Positions 12,936 to 23,898 of a stretch of 64,000 bases of DNA are shown here, one piece after another. The position numbers and the translations under genes are program-made. Positions within the stretch are counted from its first letter, which is position 1, and each line of letters opens with the position of its first letter. Below the pieces are notes generated by a model. The model saw nothing but the letters and a program-made list of their open reading frames with translations, had not been told where the DNA came from and searched no databases. Origin of the DNA: Fomitopsis serialis (Eukaryota; Basidiomycota; Agaricomycetes; Polyporales; Fomitopsidaceae). The DNA lies in assembly GCF_022376445.1 (NCBI RefSeq), contig NW_025955041.1, positions 1 through 64,000 on the forward strand, written 5' to 3'.

Positions 12936-14678
12936 TCATTGCTTCTGCCGGCTCTCCGGTCTGCGCATCGGCATACTGCGGAATATCCACGCCTCCTTGC
13001 GCGAGCCCCAGAACATGGGGTCTTTCCTGCCCAGGGGGATGCTCCCGTCGAGCTTGAAGCCCGCGCTGTTGAAGAAGCGCAGCATGCACGCGTAGAACAG
13101 GTTCCGCTCCGCTTCGCGCGCTGTCCACAGAAGGCGACGGCACGATCGGACATGAGCATGAGTGGGACGGAGGGGGGAGAGAAGCTCACATCGGAAACCC
13201 TCGCGCTTGACTTCGATGACATGCACGCCGTCCTCGTTCGCGCCGTAGGACATCACCTTGCGCGGGAACATGGGCCGCAGGCTGGACGCGAAGTCCTCGA
13301 CGAGCTCCCGCGGCGCGTCGAGCAGCGTGAGCCGCATCTTGGACGGAGAGAACATTGTCGCGAAGATCCTCACGTCGGGGTCTTGCAGCGTCTCGACGAA
13401 GACCAGCTTGCCTGGCCTCCTCTGTGTGGTTCGTTGAGTGAGTGGGCGTGTCAGGCTGACCTGGGACACTTACTGGACTGCCTGTTTGGATGGTCGTCAC
13501 ATGCGAGTAGCCTTGGCGAGCGAGGACGGTGTAGAGATTGCATATGAGTCGTTGGGCCCTACGCAGAGAGAACGTGGTCGTGTCAGACGAGGTGTCGCGG
13601 GCGTGCAACTGCTGCCCATCTCACAAAATGGCATCGAGGCCTACACTAGTCCACGGCCCTCTTGCAAACCGTACTCGCCAGTTGTCTCCTCGACTGTCCT
13701 CATACTCAACGCCATGGGGCCACATGGGTAGAACAAGTTCCCGCAGGTCGTCCAGGGTAGTCTGATACGCAATGTTGTCTATTCGCAATTCACCGGCAGA
13801 ATGCAACGACACAAATATGTGGTCTGTACAGGCAGAGGAGAGCTATTACATAAACGCAATTGTACCCGAAGAATTTCTCGTCCGTACCAGGAACAAACGC
13901 GGGCACCGAGCCTGTCCTGCTCTTTGGTCTCGTCAAGGAATTGACTCGTTGTCGTGACTCGTTGGTGGACCGCCTGACCAGTGGTACACCACCTGTAGAA
14001 GCCGAGCGGTCCAGTTGCTTCTTCATGGCAGACCTCAGAGGAGCGGCGGGGGTGCCGGACCGACTAGGCGAGGTCTGGATAGTCGGCGCGGCGGATGCAG
14101 TCCGACCTTGACTGAGCTTCCTCCGCACGGGCGCCGGCGTCGGATACTGGGCAGGCGGCTCATACGGCGTCGCAGGATAGGTTGGGAAGGGTGCCGCTAC
14201 ATTCTGAGGATGATGATAAGACGGGTAGGGCGTGAACTGAGCATAGTAGGCTGCCTGCGGCTGGGTGTAGCCAGTCTGGGGATAGTACTGGGGGTCGCCG
14301 TTGTGGTAGGCCTGCATGGCTGGCTGCATGTGAAGGGACCGAGGAGGATTGCCGGGGGATGCGGAGGCAAAATCGCGGCTTGAGTTTGCGATATAGGCTT
14401 CAGGGCGGGCGCCTGAGAAGACTTGCAACGTGCCGGGCGCGGGGGTGAACGAGGCAGGTCATGGGCAGCTCCTGGGTACAGCGAGGCCGGAGAACTTGGC
14501 AGCGGCTCTTATACGTACTCGAAGGGCACGCAGCGATACCCGGGCGGTCTGCGGCACTGGCAGGCGTGCCCACGGCCCAGAGGTGGTACGAGCGGGAGAT
14601 GGGCGCAGGAGGCCAAGAGGCGAGATCGGCATTGGGGACAACCTGCTCTCGGGGTGTACGGGGTCTCGTTTCAGCCAC
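12936..14678 (-). CDS. conserved-looking fungal protein, Pro/Tyr/Gln-rich N-terminus
   Basis: Unrecognised family. Start codon at 14676-14678 (MAETRPRTP). The first exon ends at 14519 and joins across intron 14413-14518 to an exon reading ARPEAYIANSS. A 200-residue low-complexity stretch rich in Tyr, Pro and Gln follows. A folded region comes next: LRIDNIAYQTTLDDLRELVLPMWPHGV near 13690-13790, then KMRLTLLDAPRELVEDFASSLRPMFPRK (13250-13340), and a C-terminal helix-rich part ending RRPESRQKQ, stop 12936-12938. No catalytic motif is apparent. The Y/P/Q-rich head resembles assembly or scaffold domains of fungal proteins, which is only an impression. Confidence 0.6.
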
Positions 14679-14839
14679 TCACGCGAAGCCGAGATTATAC
14701 AAGTAGTCAACGACACCAATCCTATAGATTATGAAGCATTTCTAAAATGCATATTGAGTAGTCTGTGGAGTTTTGAGTGCTTCAGGCTGGAGTCGTCGAA
14801 GCATAACGTTGAGTACTAGAAAGCTCAGAAAGTCCGATC

Positions 14840-15441
14840 CACGGGGACGGGCGTTTCCGAAACGCGCAACGCGCAACGCGAAACGTCACGAAGTGTTACC
14901 AACTGTGACCCGTTACGCACCTTTTGTGGCCCGAGTACCAAGAATAGCAAGCTGAGTAAGCCGCTTCATTCCATTCATTCGGCTTATATGCTGCTTCAAA
15001 GCCTCAGTAAGTATTTTGGCTTTGCTACTAGCAGTAGTTGAGTCTGTATTAGTGGGTGGTTGATCTCTCACAGTGTTTCCGAGCGCGCGGGCGCCCTGCA
15101 ACGGTGCAACCCGATTTGGAAAGCTCTTCCAAATCAGGCAATAAGCGCCTCACTTCGCGCGCCCCTCGCTACATCCGAATGAGTTGATACTTAAATCCAA
15201 ATCTTCCTCAACTACTTGCTTGCTGCTTGGGAAAATCACTGTAATAAAAGATTTAAAAGGGTTACTCACAATATACTTGTATTTTCTAGGAGCAACCCTT
15301 GGCTGACCGAGCGACACAAGTGGCCCGATGCCCCTGTAGGTGCTTTGTCAGTTACCGTATTCAGTAAGTAACACTGTGACGGACGTTTCGCAGAGGCGTT
15401 TCGCAGGGGCGTTTCGCAAACGCGTTGCGCAACGCCTCTCC
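14840..15441. mobile_element. short non-autonomous inverted-repeat (MITE-like) element
   Basis: The left end at 14840-14900 (cgtttccgaaacgcgcaacg, then aaacgtcacgaagtgttac) is matched in inverted orientation by the right end at 15368-15441, whose reverse complement contains gttgcgcaacgcg, repeated gcgaaacg units and cgtcacagtgttac. The right end also carries a tandem series of gcgtttcgca units. The inside is AT-richer and holds only a 62-codon open frame on the minus strand (14913-15101), too short for a transposase. The palindromic multi-unit ends suggest a hAT-like or similar DNA element; I could not define the target-site duplication. Confidence 0.55.
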
Positions 15442-15727
15442 CAGTCGATCGGACGTTCTCAGAAAGCTCGAGATGTACGCACGTGCCTCACGCGGTCATG
15501 TGAGCTGGGCAGGTTGACTTTCCCGTGAGCGGGCGCTTGCGCTAGGGGCGCGACCTGCGACGCAACTGCGACGCTCTCCAGGTCCTGTTGATTGCGCGTT
15601 GCTCCAGTGTCGCAACTGTCCTCAGTCGGTTGCCAGATGGGGGCGTCGTCATCGCCGACTTTTAGATCACGAATATTCCTCATAAAACGCTGGACTGCCA
15701 TGGTCGCCTTCGCACAAGAGCGACCCG

Positions 15728-16248
15728 ATGTTCGACATCGACGATGTTTGGACGACCACGGATAGCGCGGATTTCGCGTCTTCTTTGGACGAGCTCGATC
15801 ATGGTGTGTCTCATCTACCTTCTGGTGACTTATAAAATACGGGTCCTTCAGATGACGCACATCACCCCAGCTTTGCACATGCACAGAACCTCCCCCCGAT
15901 ATACTCCTTTTCTACTGCGTCCGGACTCGAATCAATACTGAGTTTTGGTCTCAGAGCTCGCTGCATACGCAACTCCCGTATGCCGTTCAGCCATCATCTC
16001 CTCTCTCGGAGGTCGAGGTCAACATTCAGCAAGCCTCGCTTTCGTGGAGACGAGACGCTAAAGAAGTGCTGCATGTCTTGTGTCCCCAGTGCGATGTATG
16101 GATCTGCACCAGTTCGAAATCACAGCAGAACCCAGAGCCTCTTGAGTCGCATATGCGGGGCCGTAAGTGCAGACCTTCTGCGGTTCTCGACGCGCGCATT
16201 TGGGCGGACGCAAACACCGCCCGCGAAGCAGTTGAAGTTGAGGCCTAG
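15728..16248 (+). CDS. small protein with C-terminal Cys/His finger-like motif
   Basis: First exon starts MFDIDDVWTTTD at 15728 and ends before a GT-AG intron ending at about 15850. The second exon encodes an Asp/His/Ser-rich part and then, in a frame shifted by one base near 15935-15945, EFWSQSS and onward to LCPQCDVWIC, ESHMRGRKC and the stop at 16246-16248. The C-x2-C plus H-x5-C pattern suggests a zinc-binding finger. The single frame change is the same kind of one-base loss seen elsewhere, so I treat this as one gene. Family and function are unknown. Confidence 0.5.
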
Positions 16249-16378
16249 GTGCCGTTTGGAGCTTCAATTGCACACTGGCATAAGGATAGTTTGTAATTCG
16301 CGCGTAACTAATGTTACAACATTACAACAGACACAACGATACATGACGAGCGATCCGACAGGCGAAAAAGCATGATAC

Positions 16379-16428
16379 GAGCGACGAGCAATACGAGGGA
16401 TCAGCGATACCAGCGACGAGCAATACGA
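16379..16428. repeat. minisatellite-like short tandem repeat
   Basis: Two near copies of a unit containing agcgacgagcaatacga, with related gcgatac/gcgacga pieces around them, lie between the finger-like gene and the next minus-strand gene. Confidence 0.45.
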
Positions 16429-16534
16429 CGGGCGACGATGAGATGAGTGGGTACAGCGAATACAAAACGCAGTCGTCCACCTTCAACCTTCTTCGACGAG
16501 CACGAGGGGTACTCACTTCGTGTCATCTCCGACT

Positions 16535-18542
16535 TCACGATGATGCTGTGTCACGCTCTCGAAACATCTCCGCCCACATCTCCGCCTTTCGCTTCAAGTT
16601 CTGCATGTCATCCTCACTTTTGCTCGCCAGGGGAACTTCCTTGCATATCGCGGCGGCAGGTGGATCAGGGGAGAACTCGCAGAATTGTCTCTTGAATGTG
16701 GCGAAACGTTGCAGTGCGGTCGAGACCGCGCCGGCTTCGATGACCTCGATTGGTTCACGCAAGGGGACTTCGTCCAATTCTGTTCCCGGATTCTTGAACG
16801 GAGCCGAGGCTAGGAATTTGGACCATGCCTCCCTGACACTGTCTTGCGCATATACATCGACATTGTTCTTGAGCTGAGCCTCGTTGTATGCATGCCAAGC
16901 TTCACCTCCCTTCTCCCAGAGGTGAAGCTGGTACATCTGGAACTTGAAGACAGTCTTCCAGAGGCTAGCAAAGTTCTTCAGTGCCTGCTCTTCGGCTCCC
17001 TCATACTTCTTTCGCAACTTCTGAAACATTGAACTTATTGTCAGTTCAAGAGCCCAACCACATTTGGATCACTCAACTCACGATCCCGAAGCCACGCTCC
17101 AACCATTTTGGTAACTGCCATTGCGCGTCGTACCCCTCCCGCAAGGCAGCTCGGTGCTCGTTGGCACACGAGACCAGTACGAGGTATGCCTCAAGCTCCC
17201 TGCAGAATGTGTGCTCGCCAATGGTCACTTTACCAGTTAGCATCTCATTCCGGTCGCTCGGATCGTGCTTGTGCAATGAGTCGGCCTCAATCGGTGACCA
17301 TTGGTCTTGCAACTCTCTCTTTTGCTGAGTTGTTAGCTTGCTTGAAATCGGAGAGCTGTACTTGGGGTGCTCAACGATCTTGACTGTGAGCATGAATACC
17401 GGCAAGTCGCGAGGTTCCTTGTTCAGTGTACTGGGACTGCTGTATTGACCAGTCTACTGAGACTGTTAGTAGTGTTCAAATCGCGACAGCATCACTACGT
17501 ACGCGAAACAACACATGGTCACATGTCTCGTAGAAACCCTTCTCAATCACGCCGACGACGTGCTCACCGTGCTTGCTCCGCAGAACATTGTCGTCACCAC
17601 CCATGAGTTTGGGGAAGCCGGGTATGACAGCCCCATCAGGGACCGACAGCGCAGGCCCGATCAGCCTTCGTGCATGAGCAGAAGAGTCGCTGTTCGGTAC
17701 CGGAAGAGGGCCGACAGATTCCCTCTTCGTCTCAGTCGTAAGCACACCCTTAAAGCTGGGCAGTTTGAGAACGTGGCGCTCGCCGTAGCGCGTAGTGATG
17801 AGGGAAGACATGAAGTTGGATACCTTCTCATGAAGATAGGTAGGGGTGGACATAGTAAGGATGCGTTGAGTGGTGTTGTACTGGAAGCTATCAAATTGTC
17901 GAATTGAAGAGTGTTAGGCCAAAATACACTAGGCTGTAGAATGCGCACTGAAGACTTACGAGTACGAGAAGCGATAGAGGTCATCCCGGTATAGCACAAA
18001 TTGAACAAATCGATTCCATTCACTCGGCTCAAGCTGGATAGTCTACCGCGCGATCAGACAGATGTTGCCCACACTAACTTGGTAGCCACTTACCCTCTGA
18101 AATCCCTGAACGTTCGGCCAATCCGGATCCTCGAGCAAATCTGAGAAGACCTTTTGAAACAGAGTCTCCGTTTGTTCGTTGTCGGTATCGTACGTGTCGC
18201 TAGTGTCGGCGTTGGCGGTGTCGGTGTTTGACGAGCTGGATTGCCCTTTAGAGTCTGGAAACTCTGTGCAAGGGTCAGCAACACAGGCGAACAGGCAACA
18301 GGTGGATTGCAATGTCACTCACCGTGCGGATGCCCGTTATCCTCCTCCAGATCGTCGGCAGCTACGACAATACCTTCTAAGCTGCCGTCGGGGCCTAGGG
18401 GCCCGGGTCTCAGGTGGCACTCCGAGCCTGAGTCCAAGTCCATTGACTTGACCCCTTCGGAGAGGTCAGAACTGTTGTAGCCTAAAGACGAGAGGTAGGG
18501 AGGCGACACCCGACTCGAAGCGGTACGAGGGAGGGAAACCAT
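16535..18542 (-). CDS. hypothetical protein with acidic N-terminal region
   Basis: Unrecognised multi-exon gene. It starts MVSLPRTASS at 18542. The first about 140 residues are Ser/Asp/Glu-rich (SSSSNTDTANADTSDTYDTD region). A segment SEWNRFVQFVLYRDDLYRFSY follows near 17990, then EKVSNFMSSLITTRYGERHV (17780-17850), an enzyme-like middle part, and a C-terminal helical part with KRELQDQW and EAWHAYNEAQ motifs ending RERDTASS at 16535. No signal peptide or membrane span is visible. Introns are canonical and about 50-60 bp. Only 136 bp separate its ATG from that of MPC1, so the two probably share a bidirectional promoter. Confidence 0.6.
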
Positions 18543-18678
18543 GGTATGTGCAGGAGTACACTACGAGGCGTGATCTATGTCTGCGCGCCGTGCGCGGTCG
18601 ATTGACAAACCGTTCTCACGCACCCGAGTCTCCTCGCTCGCCGTCGAGCACCCAGCACACCCATCCTCTCCCCAAACC

Positions 18679-19249
18679 ATGGCCTCCACATTCTTCGGCT
18701 GGCTGCGGTCGCCCGCCGCGCGCGAATACTTCTTCAGTGAGCACCACCTTCAGTCGATTATTGCGGCGTTAATGACTCGGCGTGTCATGCAGGTACTCAC
18801 TTCTGGGGACCGGTGAGCGGGGATAGTCACTGCCGGAGGAGTATATATCACTGAAGTGACGGCTCGGGTCAGGTTGCGAACTGGGGTCTCCCGCTAGCTG
18901 CACTCGCCGACTTGAGGAAGGACGAGGAGGTCATTTCGGGGGCAATGACCACCGCGCTGACGTCGTACTCGTGAGTGGACCAGGCTGCTTGTCGCGTCAC
19001 TTCCGCTAACACCACACAGCTTGGTCTTCATGCGATTTGGTGAGCGTTGCAGGTGGTCCACGGTCGATTCTGCGTACTGATGATGCCATAGCATGGCGAG
19101 TCCAACCGAGGAATTACTTGCTCTTCGCATGTCACGCGACAAACGCAACAGCACAGTCCGTGCAGGGCCTGCGTTTCGTAAACTACTGGTACATGGGCGG
19201 GAGGGACAAAGCATTGGCAGAAAAGAGTGCCGTTCCGGCTACAAAATAG
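18679..19249 (+). CDS. MPC1: mitochondrial pyruvate carrier subunit 1
   Basis: Exons 18679-18736, 18793-18812, 18873-18970, 19020-19039 and 19092-19249 join in frame, giving about 117 residues, the usual MPC1 size. The family signature is complete: [20 protein letters not shown] after the amphipathic N-terminus, [20 protein letters not shown] across two introns, [14 protein letters not shown] and the GLRFVNYW end. MPC1 pairs with MPC2/3 in the inner membrane to import pyruvate. No frame damage was found. It is divergent from the unknown gene to its left and convergent with DNA ligase I 111 bp away. Confidence 0.95.
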
Positions 19250-19360
19250 TGCGTCGTGCGGCGACGATCTCTCGTGCCGGTCCGGTCTGCGTATCCTGTA
19301 CTGAACCAAATAATGCGACTATACATGGGCCTCATTGCTACTCGAGGTCACCTACAACAT

Positions 19361-22300
19361 TCACCAGAAACCGTCGTCTGCATCCCCACCGCCCTTCTTC
19401 TTGCCACCCTTACTCTGAGCGAGTGCTTGTCGCTCATACATCTCAGCGATCTGCACGCACCCGTCAACGCCATTCACGTGGCAGAGCGAAAGTCACTCAC
19501 CTGCTCAGGACCGGTAGCATCGTCCGCAGACTTGTCATCCCGGACACGAATGAAGCGCGGGAACCGCAACGAGATGCCCCTTTCCTCGACCTGACACGAT
19601 CCGTCAGAACCCGATCGACGCCTAGCATCTGCGAATGTCACTCACCAAGCCCTGCGCCGCAGTGTACACCGGACTGAGACTCAAGTCGGCCGTGAGGACC
19701 TCCCACACGATCTTCGGCTCGAGCCACACGTCGGGTTTCGCACCGCCGGCTTTGATGTCGCCCCGCGGCTTCAACATCTCCAATGGTTTGAGGGCCTCAT
19801 AGTGCGACTGCAAGGCTTCCTCGCTGAACCCCGTACCGATCTTGCAGATAGTCTGGTATTCCTCGGAGTCGGTGTCATAGCAGGCGAGCAAGAACGCGCC
19901 GTAGACATTTGTCCGCTTGCCCTTGCCGTAGTACGCGCCGACGACGACGAGGTCGAGCGAGTCGCCGATGCCCGCTAGGTAATCTTTCTTAAGCTGTGAA
20001 TTGGAGGTCAATCAGTTGCGTTTGAATCGGCAATGACGGTCTTCACAGACCTTGAGCCAGTTCACACTCCTCCGGCTCGGTTCGTAGAAACTCGCGTCGC
20101 CCTCCAGCATCTTGACCATCAGACCCTCGCAGCCATCCTTCACACTCTCCTCCAGGAACGTCTGTATCTCCTCCGTCGTCTCACCGTCGGACGACTTCGC
20201 GAAGTCGAACTCCCCGGGGACCTGCTGGAAGTGTTCCTGCAAGAGCTGTCTCCGCTCCACGAGGGGTTTGTGGAGGAGAGGCTGATATGAATCTGGATCA
20301 GTGTCGCGCCCTGTACGGCGCAGTGCAGAGTAGACGTACTTCGCCGTTAAGGTAGAGGAGATCGAACGCGAAGAGACAGACCCGGACCTGGATGTCTTCC
20401 ACCTTGACATCCTTCCGTTTCCGCCTGCTAAGCTCCTGGAAGGGCATCAGCTTCCCGCTGTCCTTGTCGATCGCGACCGCCTCCGCGTCAAACACAAATG
20501 TCTTCGTGCTCTCTTTGATACACTGTCATGGAGAACCATCACGTTAGCTAGGGATACCTGAATAAAAGAGACCGAGAGAACGAACGTGTGGTAGCTGCTC
20601 AACAAGATCAGGGTACTTCTTGCTCATATCCTCAGAATTCCGACTGAAGACGCCGACGGTGCCATCCTCCAGCCGGTGCACCTACCGCGCCCACAATCAA
20701 CGCATGTCACCCCACACAGCGAAACACCAGCCCACCTGAGCGCGCTCACCATCATACTTGTACTCGCACGTGAACCGCTTGGCCTCGAACCGGTCGAGGA
20801 CCTCGCCGATGGCCTTCGTCGGCTTCGCGAGCATGGGCTTGAGCGGCACGCCGGGCGTGAGCTTGCACCGCGCACAGAGGCGGTCGATGCCCGCCTCGAG
20901 CAGCGCGGGGACGACGAGGTCGTACGTCGGCAGCTCGCTGTAGACGGACTTGACGACGTTCGCGGCCTCCTCGAGCCGCGCGGCGAGCTTCTCCTTGTTG
21001 GGCCGCTTGTTCGCTGCGTGCGCGTGAGTGGCAGTGTGCGGGGAGAGGAGGGGGAGGGGTACCTCGCTCTTGCTCGGCAAGCACGAAGGCATGCGCGAGC
21101 GCGACGAGCACGGTGCGCTCTGCGTTGCCTATCCGGAGCTTGCCCTCGAGGCTGCGGACGATGTACTTTGCCTCTTGGTCTTGACACGCGGCGAGGAGCT
21201 TCGTGATGATGGAGACTTTCTTGTTTTGCGACTGCGTGGCGTCGCGTGTCAGAGCAATGCTATGCATGGTTCAACGGAAGGCTGACTGAATGGCCGCTGC
21301 TCATCGCAATCTCTTTCAGGTTGTTGAACACGAAGGGCACTGTGAGAGGCTTCGGCTTGAAGAGCGTCTTCTGGCTGTTCTTCGAGTTCTACACGGGACT
21401 TCGTCAGAAGGACACAGCGTCTCGACTCTCGACTCACCATTGCCACGAGACCCAGATCACCCTCTTTCTTGAGCTCTGACTTGATGACAGAAAGACTCCT
21501 GCCCGTCGACTCCCCAATAGCCTTGATGAGTAGGCTCTCACCGATCCCAAGTTCAACGCCGACATAATCCGGGGTCAACTAAGCAAAAGAATCAAGGGAT
21601 GCTCATCACATCCAGTACCGGATTACTTACACGATTAATGCAGAGATAGACGGCTTGAAGCAGAGACTTGGTGTCCCCTTTCGCGCTTCTCTGGATACGA
21701 GCAGAAAAAGGCAGTCAGAAGTGATGTCTTCTCTAACCGCTTGTTGTCGCCTCGATTAGACCGAACACCTTCGCCAGAGCTGCATATGGAACACTGCAAT
21801 GACATCACGGTTAGCAGGTTGCATACAATAATCGAGCGGACATACGGGTCGCCTGGCTTCCATCCACCTTTGATATCTACGTCCCCGTTCTCGAGAGTAC
21901 AGACTCAGCGCTGTCAGACAATTCATAAGCGAACCACGGGGTAGCCTGAAGTATTGCGCACTTTTTCGAGGCAGCACCCGCGTCTTCCTCTTCCAGCTCA
22001 TCTTCGCCCTCATCTTCATCCACAGCCTCCTCCTCTGCTGCAGATGATGCTTCTTGCTCCTCATCATCTGGTTCCTCCTCTGCGGGCTGCACGGGTTTTT
22101 CGGAACTGATCCTTTTGGTCGTCGCTCCGCTTTAGCAGGCCTTGATGTATTCGTTTTTTCGCCACAGGCTTTCTGTCAGACGCCGCTTTTGATGATGACG
22201 GTTTTTAACATTGACACCCATTTCATCGAGACTGGATCAGGTGTCCTGCGAGTACAGACCGTCAGATTGCTCACTTGAGACATCGCCTTCGTCGTCGGAA

Positions 22301-22718
22301 TCGACTATGCGGCGTTTCTTAACCTGTGGCGCTTGATCCTCCTCTGATCCTTTGGAGTCAAACATTGGCAATGATACATTCCTTGGGAGTCACAACGTAC
22401 CAACAGCCGTTTCAGGCGAGGGATCCGTCTTCACGGGTGGAGCTGGGCGGGCGTGTCAAGATAGAGTGAGCACTGCGCGGGGACATGCTTACCTGGTTTC
22501 TGGCCCCCTTCGTCGAGTGCTAAGGACTCCTCCTTGACTTCCACTGCTGCTGCCTTCCGCTTCTTGCCGCCCCACATCTCCTCGAGCTTAGACTGCTGAG
22601 GAGGCCCGGCTTTGGAGCTGGAGGGCATGGCGAAGAATTTGCCTGTGCACGCTCAGTAATCGCGTCGTCAATAATCATGGATAGGACACAGCGTACCGAG
22701 GGTCTGTTGTCTGCCCAT
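19361..22718 (-). CDS. CDC9: ATP-dependent DNA ligase I (Cdc9 type)
   Basis: Replicative/repair ligase that seals Okazaki fragments. The tiny first exon plus the second gives [14 protein letters not shown], containing a PCNA-binding PIP box (Q-x2-L-x2-F-F) right at the N-terminus, typical of ligase I. An acidic disordered linker (about 21960-22090) precedes the DNA-binding domain with [11 protein letters not shown] and [16 protein letters not shown]. The adenylation motif KYDGER has its nucleotidyl-accepting Lys codon at 20757-20759. The OB-fold part contains [37 protein letters not shown] and a Lys/Gly-rich tail ending GFW, stop 19361-19363. About ten introns. This is the only strong replication gene in the window. 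Confidence 0.93.
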
Positions 22719-23898
22719 AGGAGGGTAGGAGAGGGAGGGAGGAGCAAACGCGACAGAGACGCGACGCGACGTAGACGCGTCGTGACCGTGACAAACATGC
22801 GCCACGCGTAGTTGCACGCGTCAGTTGTCTGTCGTGTCCCGGCCCGGACCGTCTCAGCCACAAGCGCGCCTCTTGTGGCGTTCGTCACTTGGTTCTAACG
22901 CCGCCGCCTCTGCCAACGCAACGCCATGTCCGGCAATCTGCAGTGCTCTATGCTGGTCCTCTCAGGATAGTGCTTCGCTTGGCTCTGCTACTTGGCACAG
23001 GGATCTGACCACGCTGCAGTCGATATCTTCTGGACACTTGATGTGGTCTCGATACAGTGTTACTTATGCCTCAGGTGTGGGTACTATCTCAGGCGGGTCA
23101 CAGCTGTACAGCTTGATCAACAGGGATGTATCGAATCGAAGAATAAACTACGTAACTTGCCGGCCAGTCATTTCATTTCATGCTGCATAACAACCGCTAT
23201 CCACCCGTCCTCCGACGTCGGACTCGTTCCGGTGGCAACCCACCGAGCGGCACCCGGTGCGTGTCCTGAGGCAGGGCGCTGTCGCGAACGTAAGGTTCTG
23301 TCTCTTACGACTTTGCAATGACGAGTACTGAATGGAGGCCCCATTTATGCGATTATAGGGTCCATCTATCATACCCATCCATCTTCACACTGCCATGCAT
23401 GCGTTCCCACTATGGTGATGCTATCGGCTCTACTTGCGCGACGCCATCTCACATCCTCTGCATACTGCATTTCTAACCCCACTTATAGAAGGCCTCATGC
23501 TCTACGCAGCTGAGGCCTTACACAACTGATGACACGGCTCGCCGTGTCCCGATGGCATTTGCACAGCGCAGGAGCGTGTGACAAGGGGTCCACGCCTTGA
23601 CAAGATCATCATTCACGAACGCTCCTTTCAAAAAGACATCTCACGTTCACCGTCAATCGCGTTTCAGCCCGCGACCGCTACTTGACTGCGCTCTTCTTGT
23701 TACCACTGTCTTGTCAATCATTTGGTGAGCTCTTGTGCTCTGAGGTAATATCAGAACGCTTAGGTTCTTTGTATCCCTCGGGGTTCGTTAGGCTTCGATG
23801 CACTGCCGCATCGAACTTGAAGCGCATTAACGCCCTCCTTTCTTCTCGCTCGCTCACCACAGGCTAGTCGTGCCCGTCCCTCTGGTCATCGAAGGATT
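22719..23898. other. intergenic between DNA ligase I and the 7TM gene
   Basis: About 1.2 kb. A plus-strand ATG at about 22926 followed by possible splice sites could give a small product, but the translated part has no recognisable features. I cannot support a gene. Confidence 0.35.
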
